Assembly (NCBI GenBank): GCA_903847205.1
Contig: CAINDA010000044.1
Span: forward strand, 62,001-126,000
Direction of reading: 5' to 3'
DNA: 64,000 nucleotides
Origin: an uncultured Bacteroidota bacterium
Lineage (GTDB): Bacteria; Bacteroidota; Bacteroidia; 2-12-FULL-35-15
A program made the translations under genes and the position numbers. Positions 22,553 to 30,533 of the stretch are shown one piece after another; position 1 is the stretch's first letter, and every line of letters starts with the position of its first letter. The notes beneath the pieces are model-generated. The model saw only the letters and a program-made list of their open reading frames with translations, was not told the DNA's origin and did no database searches.

Positions 22553-23527
22553 ATGAGCAAAGGACCTATTTCTAATTTCATTGAAACGCACTATAAACAT
22601 TTTAATGCAGCCGCATTGGTGGATGCAGCTAAAGGTTACGAAGCACACCTTACTGAAGGCGGTAAAATGATGGTTACACTTGCCGGCGCAATGAGTACAG
22701 CTGAGTTAGGAAAATCATTAGCCGAAATGATACGCCAGGGAAAAGTTGATATTTTATCCTGTACAGGCGCTAACCTTGAAGAAGATATTATGAACCTTGT
22801 AGCACATTCTCACTATAAACGCGTGCCTAATTACCGCGATCTTACGCCGCAGGATGAATGGGATTTATTGGAAAATCATTACAACCGGGTTACTGATACC
22901 TGCATTCCTGAAGAAGAAGCTTTCCGCAGACTTCAGAAACACATTCACAAAATATGGAAAGACGCAGATGATAAGGGCGAACGCTTTTTTCCGCATGAAT
23001 ATATGTACAAGATTTTATTGAGCGGGGAGTTGCAGCAATATTATGAAATAGATCCCAAAAACTCCTGGATGCTGGCAGCTGCTGAACGTAATCTGCCAAT
23101 GATAGTGCCGGGCTGGGAGGATTCAACTATGGGTAACATTTTTTCTTCCTACGTAATAAAAAAAGAAATTAAAGCTTCCACCATGAAATCAGGTATTGAA
23201 TACATGGTTTTTCTTGCAGATTGGTATCCGAAAAATTCAGGCGGAAAAGGAATTGGATTTTTTCAAGTAGGAGGCGGTATTGCTGGAGATTTCCCAATAT
23301 GTGTTGTTCCAATGCTTTATCAGGATATGGAAATGAAAAACATTCCGTTTTGGAGTTATTTCTGCCAGATTTCAGATTCAACCACAAGCTATGGTTCATA
23401 CTCGGGAGCTGTTCCAAATGAAAAAATCACCTGGGGAAAATTAGATATACATACACCCAAATTTATAGTAGAATCTGATGCTACTATTGTTGTACCCTTG
23501 ATGTTTGCCTGGATTCTGGGCTGGTAA
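22553..23527 (+). CDS. Deoxyhypusine-synthase family protein
   Basis: NAD-dependent aminobutyl-transfer enzyme family. The catalytic-lysine region is intact: NEKITWGKLD places Lys296, matching the WGK lysine of deoxyhypusine synthases, and the NAD-site segments SCTGANLEED (about 71) and GGGIAGDFPI are present. Length (324 aa) is normal. Bacteria have no eIF5A to modify, so bacterial members more likely make homospermidine or another polyamine from spermidine and putrescine; that is inference from family knowledge. I take the ATG at 22553, not the TTG at 22523 within the promoter. Single gene. Confidence 0.9.
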   Translation: MSKGPISNFIETHYKHFNAAALVDAAKGYEAHLTEGGKMMVTLAGAMSTAELGKSLAEMIRQGKVDILSCTGANLEEDIMNLVAHSHYKRVPNYRDLTPQDEWDLLENHYNRVTDTCIPEEEAFRRLQKHIHKIWKDADDKGERFFPHEYMYKILLSGELQQYYEIDPKNSWMLAAAERNLPMIVPGWEDSTMGNIFSSYVIKKEIKASTMKSGIEYMVFLADWYPKNSGGKGIGFFQVGGGIAGDFPICVVPMLYQDMEMKNIPFWSYFCQISDSTTSYGSYSGAVPNEKITWGKLDIHTPKFIVESDATIVVPLMFAWILGW

Positions 23528-23581
23528 TTATTAATTTGAGATGTTTTTTCTGAACCAGTTTTTATTCTTTTTATAAAATAA

Positions 23582-23675
23582 TTTGTTTTTGCTAAAAATA
23601 GTTGTACATTAGTCCCCAGCAATTTGACTGCTGTGATGTGATTTCTTTATTTTTCATACAATTGTCAAATTGCTG
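23582..23675 (+). promoter_or_regulatory. Promoter-like element and inverted repeat before the sigma factor
   Basis: TTTG (23582-23585), 19 bases, TACATTAG (23605-23612) resembles a Bacteroidota promoter with one mismatch in the -7 box. Just downstream cagcaatttgac (23617-23628) and gtcaaattgctg (23664-23675) form a perfect 12-base inverted repeat with a 35-base spacer, which would lie in the 5' leader of the sigma gene. Confidence 0.45.
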
Positions 23676-23778
23676 ATTTATTTAAACCCGGCTTCGTTTC
23701 TCAATAACGAATGCCATAACCAAAGGAGAAACTGATATAGAAAAACTGCTACTTTTTTATTATTAACCATAAATAAAA

Positions 23779-23785
23779 AAGGAGG
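23779..23785 (+). promoter_or_regulatory. Strong Shine-Dalgarno site
   Basis: AAGGAGG at 23779-23785, four bases before the ATG at 23790. A consensus SD is unusual in Bacteroidota, where most genes lack one, and it fixes the start of the sigma-factor gene. Confidence 0.75.
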
Positions 23786-23789
23786 TCCT

Positions 23790-24392
23790 ATGCCTAACCA
23801 GCAGTTACTTAACGACCAAGAGCTCGTTAATCAGTATATCAGCGGCGATGAGTCTGCAATTTCCATTTTAATCCAAAGACATAAGCGCAGAATATTCGGT
23901 TATATAATAAATATTGTTAAAGACAAGGCCTTGGCTGAAGATATTTTTCAGGACGCTTTTATAAAAGTCATTAACACTATAAAAAAGGGGCAGTACAGCG
24001 AGGAGGGCAAATTTTTACCCTGGGTGATCCGAATTTCTCACAACCTGATAATAGATTTTTTCAGACATGAAAAACGTATGCCCACCATCAGCGGCAGCAC
24101 TAACTCAAATGGTGAAACATTTGATATTTTTAGTGTTCTTGGAATGCGTGACCGTAATAAAGAGCGGGATATTATTCAAGGTCAGATCCGAAAGGACATC
24201 CGTAAATTGATTGAGTGCCTGCCAATGGAACAGCGTGAAGTAGTAGTGATGCGTCATTATTTTGACATGAGCTTTCAAGAAATATCAGATCAAACTAACG
24301 TAAGTTTAAATACGGCTTTGGGAAGAATGAGGTATGCTTTAAAAAATCTACGTAAGTTGATAAAAGAACAAGATGTTGTAGTCAGTTATTAG
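23790..24392 (+). CDS. Sigma-70 family (ECF type) RNA polymerase sigma factor
   Basis: Region 2 (about 25-95) has YIINIVKDKALAEDIFQDAF and FLPWVIRISHNLIIDFFRHE; region 4 (about 140-195) has LPMEQREVVVMRHYFDMSFQEI and an HTH with SLNTALGRMRYALKNLRK. At 200 residues without region 1.1 or 3 it is an ECF-type factor. No anti-sigma gene is adjacent, so its control is unclear; the strong ribosome-binding site and the inverted repeat in the leader hint at post-transcriptional control. A terminator follows, then a small gene. Confidence 0.92.
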   Translation: MPNQQLLNDQELVNQYISGDESAISILIQRHKRRIFGYIINIVKDKALAEDIFQDAFIKVINTIKKGQYSEEGKFLPWVIRISHNLIIDFFRHEKRMPTISGSTNSNGETFDIFSVLGMRDRNKERDIIQGQIRKDIRKLIECLPMEQREVVVMRHYFDMSFQEISDQTNVSLNTALGRMRYALKNLRKLIKEQDVVVSY

Positions 24393-24422
24393 TAATGCAC
24401 TTTTTTTGCTTTTAATAATTTT

Positions 24423-24456
24423 ATCCCGGCAGATTTTACTGCCGGGATTTTTTTTT
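24423..24456 (+). terminator. Rho-independent terminator of the sigma factor gene
   Basis: atcccggcag (24423-24432) pairs perfectly with ctgccgggat (24439-24448) around a 6-base loop, followed by a run of T. Confidence 0.92.
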
Positions 24457-24519
24457 ATTTTTTTATACAATAAACAAATAGCTCCTTCGTTATATGATGT
24501 ATAAACCAAAAAAAACTGA

Positions 24520-24711
24520 ATGAACAAAATATCTACTAAAAAAAAATGTATTAAATCAGTTAACACAAAAATGACTGAAAACACTGCTGATATTAATGAA
24601 TTTCCATGTGAACCAGGCAGCAGCGTTATCAATAACATTTTGAATTACTCGAAAGCACTTAGTATTCGTAAATCTGCAAGTATGGAGTATTTTGAAGTGG
24701 TGTTAAATTAA
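24520..24711 (+). CDS. Small 63-aa protein with an ILNYSKAL motif
   Basis: A 63-codon gene framed by two terminators (24423-24456 upstream, 24731-24764 downstream), starting with a basic stretch (MNKISTKKKCIKSVNTK), then DINEFPCEPGSSVINNILNYSKALS and a C-terminal FEVVLN. The N-hxxhLNYSKAL and terminal V-x-L-N pattern resembles short uncharacterised proteins I know from other Bacteroidota, which supports a real gene. No signal peptide or membrane segment. Function unknown; its position after a sigma factor may be accidental. Confidence 0.65.
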   Translation: MNKISTKKKCIKSVNTKMTENTADINEFPCEPGSSVINNILNYSKALSIRKSASMEYFEVVLN

Positions 24712-24730
24712 AGGATTAAATCTTTTTGAA

Positions 24731-24764
24731 AAAGTTCCCCGAGGATACTCAGGGAACTTTTTTT
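24731..24764. terminator. Bidirectional terminator
   Basis: aaagttccc (24731-24739) pairs with gggaacttt (24752-24760), with an inner gag/ctc pair, A-rich on the left and T-rich on the right. It serves the small gene from the left and the patatin operon, whose last stop codon is at 24763, from the right. Confidence 0.85.
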
Positions 24765-27042
24765 ATTTCAACAGTTCCACTATCCGCTTAATTCCATCCT
24801 GGTTCTCGGGAAGATTGATGGATTTAAATAGTTTCTTTTTCTCTTTATTGGTAAGGTGCCAGCTTAAGGAAATATGATCGTTTGTTTCGTTATGCAGCTG
24901 AATATTTATCAATTCAATTTTTGATTTACACCAGGTATCCGCCATTTGTATCTGCAGGTTCTGATTATAATCCTGAACGTCAAACAGGGTTCCGTAAAAA
25001 CTGCCCATCGGTCTGCTGAGTGTCTGAAATAATGTTTTAGAAGGATTGTCCTCAATCGGGTCATTTTTATGTTTATCACGGATTTGAATAATTACAATAC
25101 CGCTGGTATTTTGCTCAATCCAATCGTTAAAAGCTTTAATAAAACGAAGGCTGGTTTCCAAACCGAAATTATCACGCAGTCCGGCATCCATAATATCAAT
25201 GCGGGGTTCGCTGGGCAGCGAAACAACAGGTGAGATGTAGGGGAATGTGGCGCTCATCCTTAAAATACTGCTGAACAAAGTTTTTGAGGCATCCTGCTTT
25301 TCGAAAAACCGTGAAAATTCAACAGCATCAAAAAGTTTTTCATAATTTATTTTATCGGTTTTTATATTTTGAGTAAGGTATGAAACCCCCTGCGATGAAA
25401 TAATCAATTTTCTGCCATCGTTCACAATTGACGGCGAAAATATCATCAAAGGAATTGAGGCTTCTGCTTCAGGCAGTTTATAGTCTGATAATTGTTTATT
25501 AAATGCATTGCCCGTATTTTGCTCTAAACGATGCTCAAAAGCATAAGCTCTGTCCTGAGGATATTGGTGGCCATTCATGGTGAAGTACTGCATAGAAAAC
25601 AGCCATTCGCTGGTTGCTACTTTAAATGCAATTGGATTTAAAATATCTTTTGCAATATTTTCATCATACTTTTCACCGTAATAATTTTGAATTTTATTTT
25701 TTTGTTTCTGGAGATATAATTCGCGGATATAAGCTGCACCTATCATACCGCCTGAGGAGCCGGTAATTAATTCTGTCTGCCCAAGCAGCTTTCCATTCAA
25801 TAAACTATCTACATACTGCATCGTGTAAAAGGTCCATAATGAAGAACGCAGACCGCCGCCGCTGGTATTGATAAAAACAAGTTTCGGTTTTTTTAGAGGC
25901 TCGCTTAATGAAGTGTTTTTCGCCTTCCATTTATTTAAAATACTTAAAGTGCTGTCAATATCCCGCTCATATAAATCACGGCTGTTATCAAGTTTTTTGA
26001 AATTTTTATAACTGTAATCTGCTTTTACTGTATCGTAATTTAAGCCATAGGCCATATCTACAGATAATAAATCGATTGTGTGTATATAATTAAATGCAAG
26101 CAAAAACACAATAAACACAGGGGTTGACCAGCCGCCCCACCATCTGTAAAAAGAACTGAAAAGCATAAGAAACATAGTAAAAAAAAGAAAAAGGCTTGCT
26201 GCCGCTGGTATTCCGAATGCATTTATTTCTCCTAAAAAACCCAGCCCGATTAAGGTAACCATTGTAATCATTTGAAATATAAAAGCGGCATGATGATTTC
26301 TTTTTAAAACATCTTTCAGCATTTCTTTTTTGTAATGCCGCACCGACCGTACCAGCCGTATTTTAGAAGGGCTGCTGAAATAGGTTTCAACATACCAATC
26401 GCGGGATTCTTTTATCAGCATTGGGTTGCGTTCTCCGGTAAGGCTTACTTTTTCAGCTCTCTGCTTTCCATCTAATTTTTGATTGATGCCGTAAAGTTTG
26501 AAAATATCTTTACCTGCCCTGAAAAAATAAGTGAAAGCAATAATAAGAAAGAGGCAGATACCGCTTAAAAAGGCAAATATCATTAAGAATATTGCCGGCG
26601 TTGACATTATATCTTCCCCGTTTAGGAAAAAATATATTTTAAAACAATAGAGTGTGATAAATAAGACCGGCAGAATAAAATTATTTAAACAATATTTCAT
26701 AAAAGGCGAGCGCAGCGATGCTAAAAATGGGAATCGATAAGCATTTTTAATAAAACTTGCAATATTGTATGCCATAATAAATCCGCCGCATGAAAAGCCG
26801 ACTATAAAATAGGAGAAGACACTTATTTTATTGAAATATTCGGGGCCGAGAAAAAGAAATGCTACACCATAATTAGGAGAAACATGATTTGTAATTACCC
26901 CGAAAAAAAATAACCAGAATAAAAGCAGGAGCAGATTTTTTTTAAAATCAAGCAATAGCAGCCGGAATGGGAAGGAAAAATAAAATCTTCGAAACGCAGG
27001 ATGTTTCCGTATTGTAATGCTTATTGAATTTAAAAATCCCAT
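24763..27042 (-). CDS. Multi-pass membrane patatin-like phospholipase, 759 aa
   Basis: The first 340 residues carry about seven hydrophobic segments (for example LLLLLFWLFFFGVI, AIFLMIFAFLSGICLFL and the STPVFIVFLLAF segment). The rest is a patatin-like serine hydrolase: oxyanion motif NTSGGGLRSS, nucleophile elbow GSSGG, and the dyad aspartate in MDAGLRDNFG. It should hydrolyse acyl esters at the inner membrane. The start lies two bases after the ftcD stop, so it is the last gene of the hutI-to-patatin run, ending in the bidirectional terminator. Patatins serve as effectors in some antiphage systems, but the long membrane part and the operon partner ftcD give no direct sign of that. Confidence 0.82.
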   Translation of the reverse strand: MGFLNSISITIRKHPAFRRFYFSFPFRLLLLDFKKNLLLLLFWLFFFGVITNHVSPNYGVAFLFLGPEYFNKISVFSYFIVGFSCGGFIMAYNIASFIKNAYRFPFLASLRSPFMKYCLNNFILPVLFITLYCFKIYFFLNGEDIMSTPAIFLMIFAFLSGICLFLIIAFTYFFRAGKDIFKLYGINQKLDGKQRAEKVSLTGERNPMLIKESRDWYVETYFSSPSKIRLVRSVRHYKKEMLKDVLKRNHHAAFIFQMITMVTLIGLGFLGEINAFGIPAAASLFLFFTMFLMLFSSFYRWWGGWSTPVFIVFLLAFNYIHTIDLLSVDMAYGLNYDTVKADYSYKNFKKLDNSRDLYERDIDSTLSILNKWKAKNTSLSEPLKKPKLVFINTSGGGLRSSLWTFYTMQYVDSLLNGKLLGQTELITGSSGGMIGAAYIRELYLQKQKNKIQNYYGEKYDENIAKDILNPIAFKVATSEWLFSMQYFTMNGHQYPQDRAYAFEHRLEQNTGNAFNKQLSDYKLPEAEASIPLMIFSPSIVNDGRKLIISSQGVSYLTQNIKTDKINYEKLFDAVEFSRFFEKQDASKTLFSSILRMSATFPYISPVVSLPSEPRIDIMDAGLRDNFGLETSLRFIKAFNDWIEQNTSGIVIIQIRDKHKNDPIEDNPSKTLFQTLSRPMGSFYGTLFDVQDYNQNLQIQMADTWCKSKIELINIQLHNETNDHISLSWHLTNKEKKKLFKSINLPENQDGIKRIVELLK

Positions 27043-27044
27043 AA

Positions 27045-28727
27045 TTAAATTTTGCCCTTGACGATACTCAAAATTTCGTTTTCAAGCAGTTGAGTGCTGT
27101 GCTCTATTACGTTGCCTTTTGCAATAAGTTGCTCGGCAAAGGCTTTATCTAGCAGTCCGGCCGCATTTATTTTAACATTAAGGAAAGCGCCCATAACTGC
27201 AGAACGCGCGCACAATGCACCTACACCAGCATCTGTAACCGAATTAGGGTTGCCGGTCTCTGCCATTGCTTTAATAACCGTCATTGATTCGAAACAGAGC
27301 TGCATTACTTTAAAAGGCACTTCTGATGCGTATTTTGTGGCGTCCTGAATAGCTGCAGTCCTGTTTTTCTTTTCTTCTTCAGTTGCTTTAGGCAGTCCGA
27401 AGGCATTCATAATTTTATTGAAGGCGTTAGTGTCTTCATCAACCAATTTTAAAAGTTCATTTTTGAAATACTGGCCTTTTTCAGCCCAGTCAGAAAACTC
27501 TTTCCAGCGATTATCCCAGCCTGGTTTATGTGATGATAAATTTGCAACCATTGTTCCCAGCGAAATACCAAGCACTCCGATATATGCTGCAATAGAACCA
27601 CCGCCGGGGGCAGGGCTTTCGCTGGCTGTTTCATCGGCAAACTCGGTTAGATTCATTTTTATTAAACGTGACTTTGAATCATCTTTTAATAAATATTCTA
27701 TAATTCGTTCCTCGGGTTTGAAAGGTGATAATTCCTCCAGACCAAGAGATTTTACTGCAATTTTAATTAAGTCTTTTTCTGAGATGCCGGTTGAACGATT
27801 TTGCTTTTCAAGAAAGTATTTTCCCGCATCCAGCATTGCTTTCAAAGGAATCAGGCCGACCAATTCAGAACCCGTTACCCGGATACCGCGTTCTGCAGCC
27901 TTTTTGCAGACTTCATCAAATGCAATATGAACGGGAGTTATATTAATGTTAGTTAAGTTCATTGAGATCTGCGCTATACCGTATTCTTCAATGAACCACC
28001 CGATTGCTTTTACTGATTTTAATGATCCTGGGATATTAACAGGGTTTCCTTTTTCATCCGTAACGATTTTTCCGGTTACCTGGTCTCCTTCCCGCTTTAC
28101 ACGGCCTGCTTCACGCACATCAAATGCAATAGAGTTCGCCCTGCGTGTAGAAGTTGAATTTAAGTTTACGTTATAAGCAACTAAAAAATCCCGCGCTCCG
28201 ATTACGGTAGAGCCTGATTTTACAGAGTGTTCAGCCGGCCCGAAATCTGGTTTCCATTCCGGTAATTTTATTTTTTTGAAGAAGCCTTCATATTCTCCGC
28301 CACGGATAACCGATAGATTGCTGCGTTTTTTATTTTGCTGCGCATCTTCATAAAGATATACCGCTATGTTTAATTCTTTGCCGACTTTCTCTGCTAATTT
28401 TTTTGCAAACTCAGCCGTTTCTTCCATTGTTATTCCGGCAATAGGGATGAGCGGACATACATCAGTTGCACCCATGCGGGGATGCTCTCCTTTGTGTTTG
28501 CTCATGTCAATCAGTTCACTTGCTTTTTTTATTGCTGAAAAAGCAGCTTCAATAACAGCTTCCGGAGTACCGACAAAAGTAACCACAGTGCGGTTTGTAG
28601 CTTTTCCCGGATCAACATTTAATAGTTTGACGCCCTCGACTGCCTCAATTTCATTGGTAATTTGTTTGATGATGTTCATGTCGTTCCCTTCGCTGAAGTT
28701 TGGAACGCACTCTATTAGCTGTGTCAT
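27045..28727 (-). CDS. ftcD: Bifunctional glutamate formimidoyltransferase / formimidoyl-THF cyclodeaminase
   Basis: Last step of histidine degradation: the N-terminal domain (about 1-325) moves the formimino group from formiminoglutamate to tetrahydrofolate, and the C-terminal four-helix cyclodeaminase domain (about 360-560) releases ammonia to give methenyl-THF. The start ECVPNFSEG and the catalytic His82 in GEHPRMGATDVCPLIPI mark the first domain; ETASESPAPGGGSIAAYIG marks the second. The fusion has the same order as animal FTCD. The ATG at 28727 is chosen because it gives the family-typical MTQLIECVPNFSEG; an upstream in-frame start at 28748 adds seven residues. HutI lies upstream on the same strand, but two unrelated genes intervene. 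Confidence 0.95.
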   Translation of the reverse strand: MTQLIECVPNFSEGNDMNIIKQITNEIEAVEGVKLLNVDPGKATNRTVVTFVGTPEAVIEAAFSAIKKASELIDMSKHKGEHPRMGATDVCPLIPIAGITMEETAEFAKKLAEKVGKELNIAVYLYEDAQQNKKRSNLSVIRGGEYEGFFKKIKLPEWKPDFGPAEHSVKSGSTVIGARDFLVAYNVNLNSTSTRRANSIAFDVREAGRVKREGDQVTGKIVTDEKGNPVNIPGSLKSVKAIGWFIEEYGIAQISMNLTNINITPVHIAFDEVCKKAAERGIRVTGSELVGLIPLKAMLDAGKYFLEKQNRSTGISEKDLIKIAVKSLGLEELSPFKPEERIIEYLLKDDSKSRLIKMNLTEFADETASESPAPGGGSIAAYIGVLGISLGTMVANLSSHKPGWDNRWKEFSDWAEKGQYFKNELLKLVDEDTNAFNKIMNAFGLPKATEEEKKNRTAAIQDATKYASEVPFKVMQLCFESMTVIKAMAETGNPNSVTDAGVGALCARSAVMGAFLNVKINAAGLLDKAFAEQLIAKGNVIEHSTQLLENEILSIVKGKI

Positions 28728-28792
28728 AAGTAAGCCCCTCTTGACCACCCGAAGGGGAGGAAATGTTAGTTAATTTTTGCTTTGAATTTATT

Positions 28793-29365
28793 TTAAAGTA
28801 CTGCTTGTTTAATTTTTTCTAAAAAGTATTTTGCGCTTGTGCAATTGGGATGTTCGGCAGCTTGGCTGAGAGAAAAATCATATTGGTTAATTAAATTATG
28901 AGCTAATTTAATTTTACTGTTTCCTATTCCTCTTCCAACTTTCCGCAATTTTATTTGTTTAATTTCTTCAAAAGGTATCAAATGGGATTCTGGAAATTGT
29001 TCTTCAAATGCAGCATCTGAAAAAAAAATTCTCATAGCCGTAGTATCAGCTAAAAAACAAGCCTCGATTTGTTTAATACTGACAACTACAATATGATTTT
29101 CCAATGGTTTGATTCTTTCCTTTGTGAGGGTTATGCATGCATCTAAATCAAGATCTGTCAAAATAATTATTTTAGATGCGCCTTTATCAATTAATATTTG
29201 TGAATGTTTTTCAATATTTCGAGGAAGCAAATTTCCGTTTCCTTTTGCATCAATTATTTCGGGAATAAAATCGATTTTTAATTCGTTTAGTAAATTTTTA
29301 AAATCTGCTGATTCTAATATCATTTTTTCAACAGCTCCTTCAGCAATAAAACCCAGTTTTACCAC
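28793..29365 (-). CDS. TOPRIM-like (DUF4276/RloB-like) protein paired with an AAA ATPase
   Basis: A 190-residue protein with features of TOPRIM-fold nucleases: Glu9 in GFIAEGAVE after the first strand, the acidic DLDLD cluster at 71-75 after strand IIILT, and IEACFLAD at 100-107, typical of DUF4276-like proteins. It starts with GTG that overlaps the ATPase stop codon by seven bases (29359-29365), which implies translational coupling. In related two-gene systems (OLD-type, PARIS-type) the ATPase senses and the TOPRIM partner cuts nucleic acid. The nuclease role here is inferred; the exact family needs a profile search. Confidence 0.7.
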   Translation of the reverse strand: MVKLGFIAEGAVEKMILESADFKNLLNELKIDFIPEIIDAKGNGNLLPRNIEKHSQILIDKGASKIIILTDLDLDACITLTKERIKPLENHIVVVSIKQIEACFLADTTAMRIFFSDAAFEEQFPESHLIPFEEIKQIKLRKVGRGIGNSKIKLAHNLINQYDFSLSQAAEHPNCTSAKYFLEKIKQAVL

Positions 29366-30387
29366 GGTATTCCCCCTCCCAAAGCATTTGTTAAAAGTGC
29401 TTCATCCATTTTTAAGCCGTGAAGATTCATTCCCTTTACCTGCTTAACAATGGTTTCACCATTTATTTTGTCAACAAGAATAATTTCATCTGTGGTTAAT
29501 TCCGAAACCAATGTTTGAGAATGTGTATTGAGCCAAATAAAATGTCCTTCCTTGCATTTCTGCCGGAAAAGATTTACCAACTCCTTAATTACTTTTGGAT
29601 TTAAACCATTTTCTGGTTCTTCAATACACAAAAATTGAGGCTCATCGGATTGGTAAACGGCTGTTAGTATGGCAAGGATATTATATGTGCCGTCAGAAAT
29701 TAAATTTTTATTGAAAGGTTTATTTGTGCCTTTTTCATAGATTAATAAATTATCTGATCCATTTAAATCATCTGATACGATTTCTATTTTTTCAAATTCT
29801 GGAATCAGAAGCTGAAGCCAATCGATAATTTCTTCTTTTTTGTTTTTATTTTTCAAAAGACGCTTTAAAACTTTTTCAAGATTTAAGGCATCAAGAGCAA
29901 GTTTTGAGTCATCTTGAACAATTCTTTTAACAAGCTTTTTGTTATTTACAAAAAGACGAGTAAAGTTGAAAAAAAGATTGTATTTGGCCGAGCCAACTCC
30001 TGGCTTGATAGTCGATTCAAATTCTTTGCTGGGTTCGTCTACTTCCAAGTAGTAGTTCTTATCACTATCATTTTTCACTTGAATAGATACGTATGGTCCA
30101 ATGCCATTGTCCCAAAGTGGAACATGTATCATAATCCTATTAGTCGCTCCCTGTTTATTTCGCCCACCAATATTGTTTTTATTAAACAAATCATTCGCAC
30201 TTCCGAATAAATTCAACGCTTGTTTGGGATTCATGAAACTGAAAAAATATAACAATTCTAATGCTTCAAATATATTAGATTTTCCTGAAGCATTTGCACC
30301 AACAAAAACAGAAAATGAGTTTGGTAATTTCAGTTCGAAATTAACAAGCGATTTGTAGTTTTCTATTTTTATACTTTCTATTTCCAT
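29359..30387 (-). CDS. AAA/ABC-type ATPase of an ATPase-TOPRIM pair
   Basis: RecF/SMC-like ATPase, 342 residues. It opens with IESIKIENYKSLVNFELKLP, then Walker A GANASGKS (30-37), an ABC-signature-like SDGT (231-234), Walker B FLCIEEPENG (252-261) and the switch histidine in LNTHSQT (His289). The C-terminus ends GGGIPW, a tail common in ATPases that sit before DUF4276-type genes. No long coiled coil is present. Spot counts of three 60-base lines (29701-29880) give 22-30% G+C, against 48-55% for two lines in hutI, which suggests separate origin. It lies between hutI and ftcD. A role as the sensor of an antiphage or plasmid-stability cassette is inference. Confidence 0.85.
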   Translation of the reverse strand: MEIESIKIENYKSLVNFELKLPNSFSVFVGANASGKSNIFEALELLYFFSFMNPKQALNLFGSANDLFNKNNIGGRNKQGATNRIMIHVPLWDNGIGPYVSIQVKNDSDKNYYLEVDEPSKEFESTIKPGVGSAKYNLFFNFTRLFVNNKKLVKRIVQDDSKLALDALNLEKVLKRLLKNKNKKEEIIDWLQLLIPEFEKIEIVSDDLNGSDNLLIYEKGTNKPFNKNLISDGTYNILAILTAVYQSDEPQFLCIEEPENGLNPKVIKELVNLFRQKCKEGHFIWLNTHSQTLVSELTTDEIILVDKINGETIVKQVKGMNLHGLKMDEALLTNALGGGIPW

Positions 30388-30475
30388 AGCGCAAATTTAT
30401 ACAAATTCCAATTAAGACTTTTTTCTGAATTATTTATTTGTCCTTCGTATTACATCCCCCTGCATCACACAGTCT

Positions 30476-30520
30476 TGCGCGCCCCCCTTCTTTCGCGCAC
30501 AAGCAATCACACAAGGGGGC
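30476..30520. other. G+C-rich overlapping hairpins between hutI and the ATPase gene
   Basis: Within the 146-base gap, tgcgcg (30476-30481) pairs with cgcgca (30494-30499), and gcccccctt (30481-30489) can pair with aagggggc (30513-30520) with one bulge. The two stems share bases, so they are mutually exclusive. The block is far richer in G+C than the ATPase gene and lacks a T run. It could be the edge of an inserted cassette, a repeat remnant or a weak terminator for hutI. Confidence 0.45.
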
Positions 30521-30533
30521 CTTTAGTAGCGCA

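Noticed and set aside
24763-27042. Patatin as a CBASS-type effector
   Set aside because: No cyclic-nucleotide synthase, ubiquitin-like or cap genes are nearby; only ftcD and the ATPase/TOPRIM pair adjoin it.
27418-27930. 170-codon plus-strand frame inside ftcD
   Set aside because: Antisense shadow of a clearly coding gene with conserved domains.
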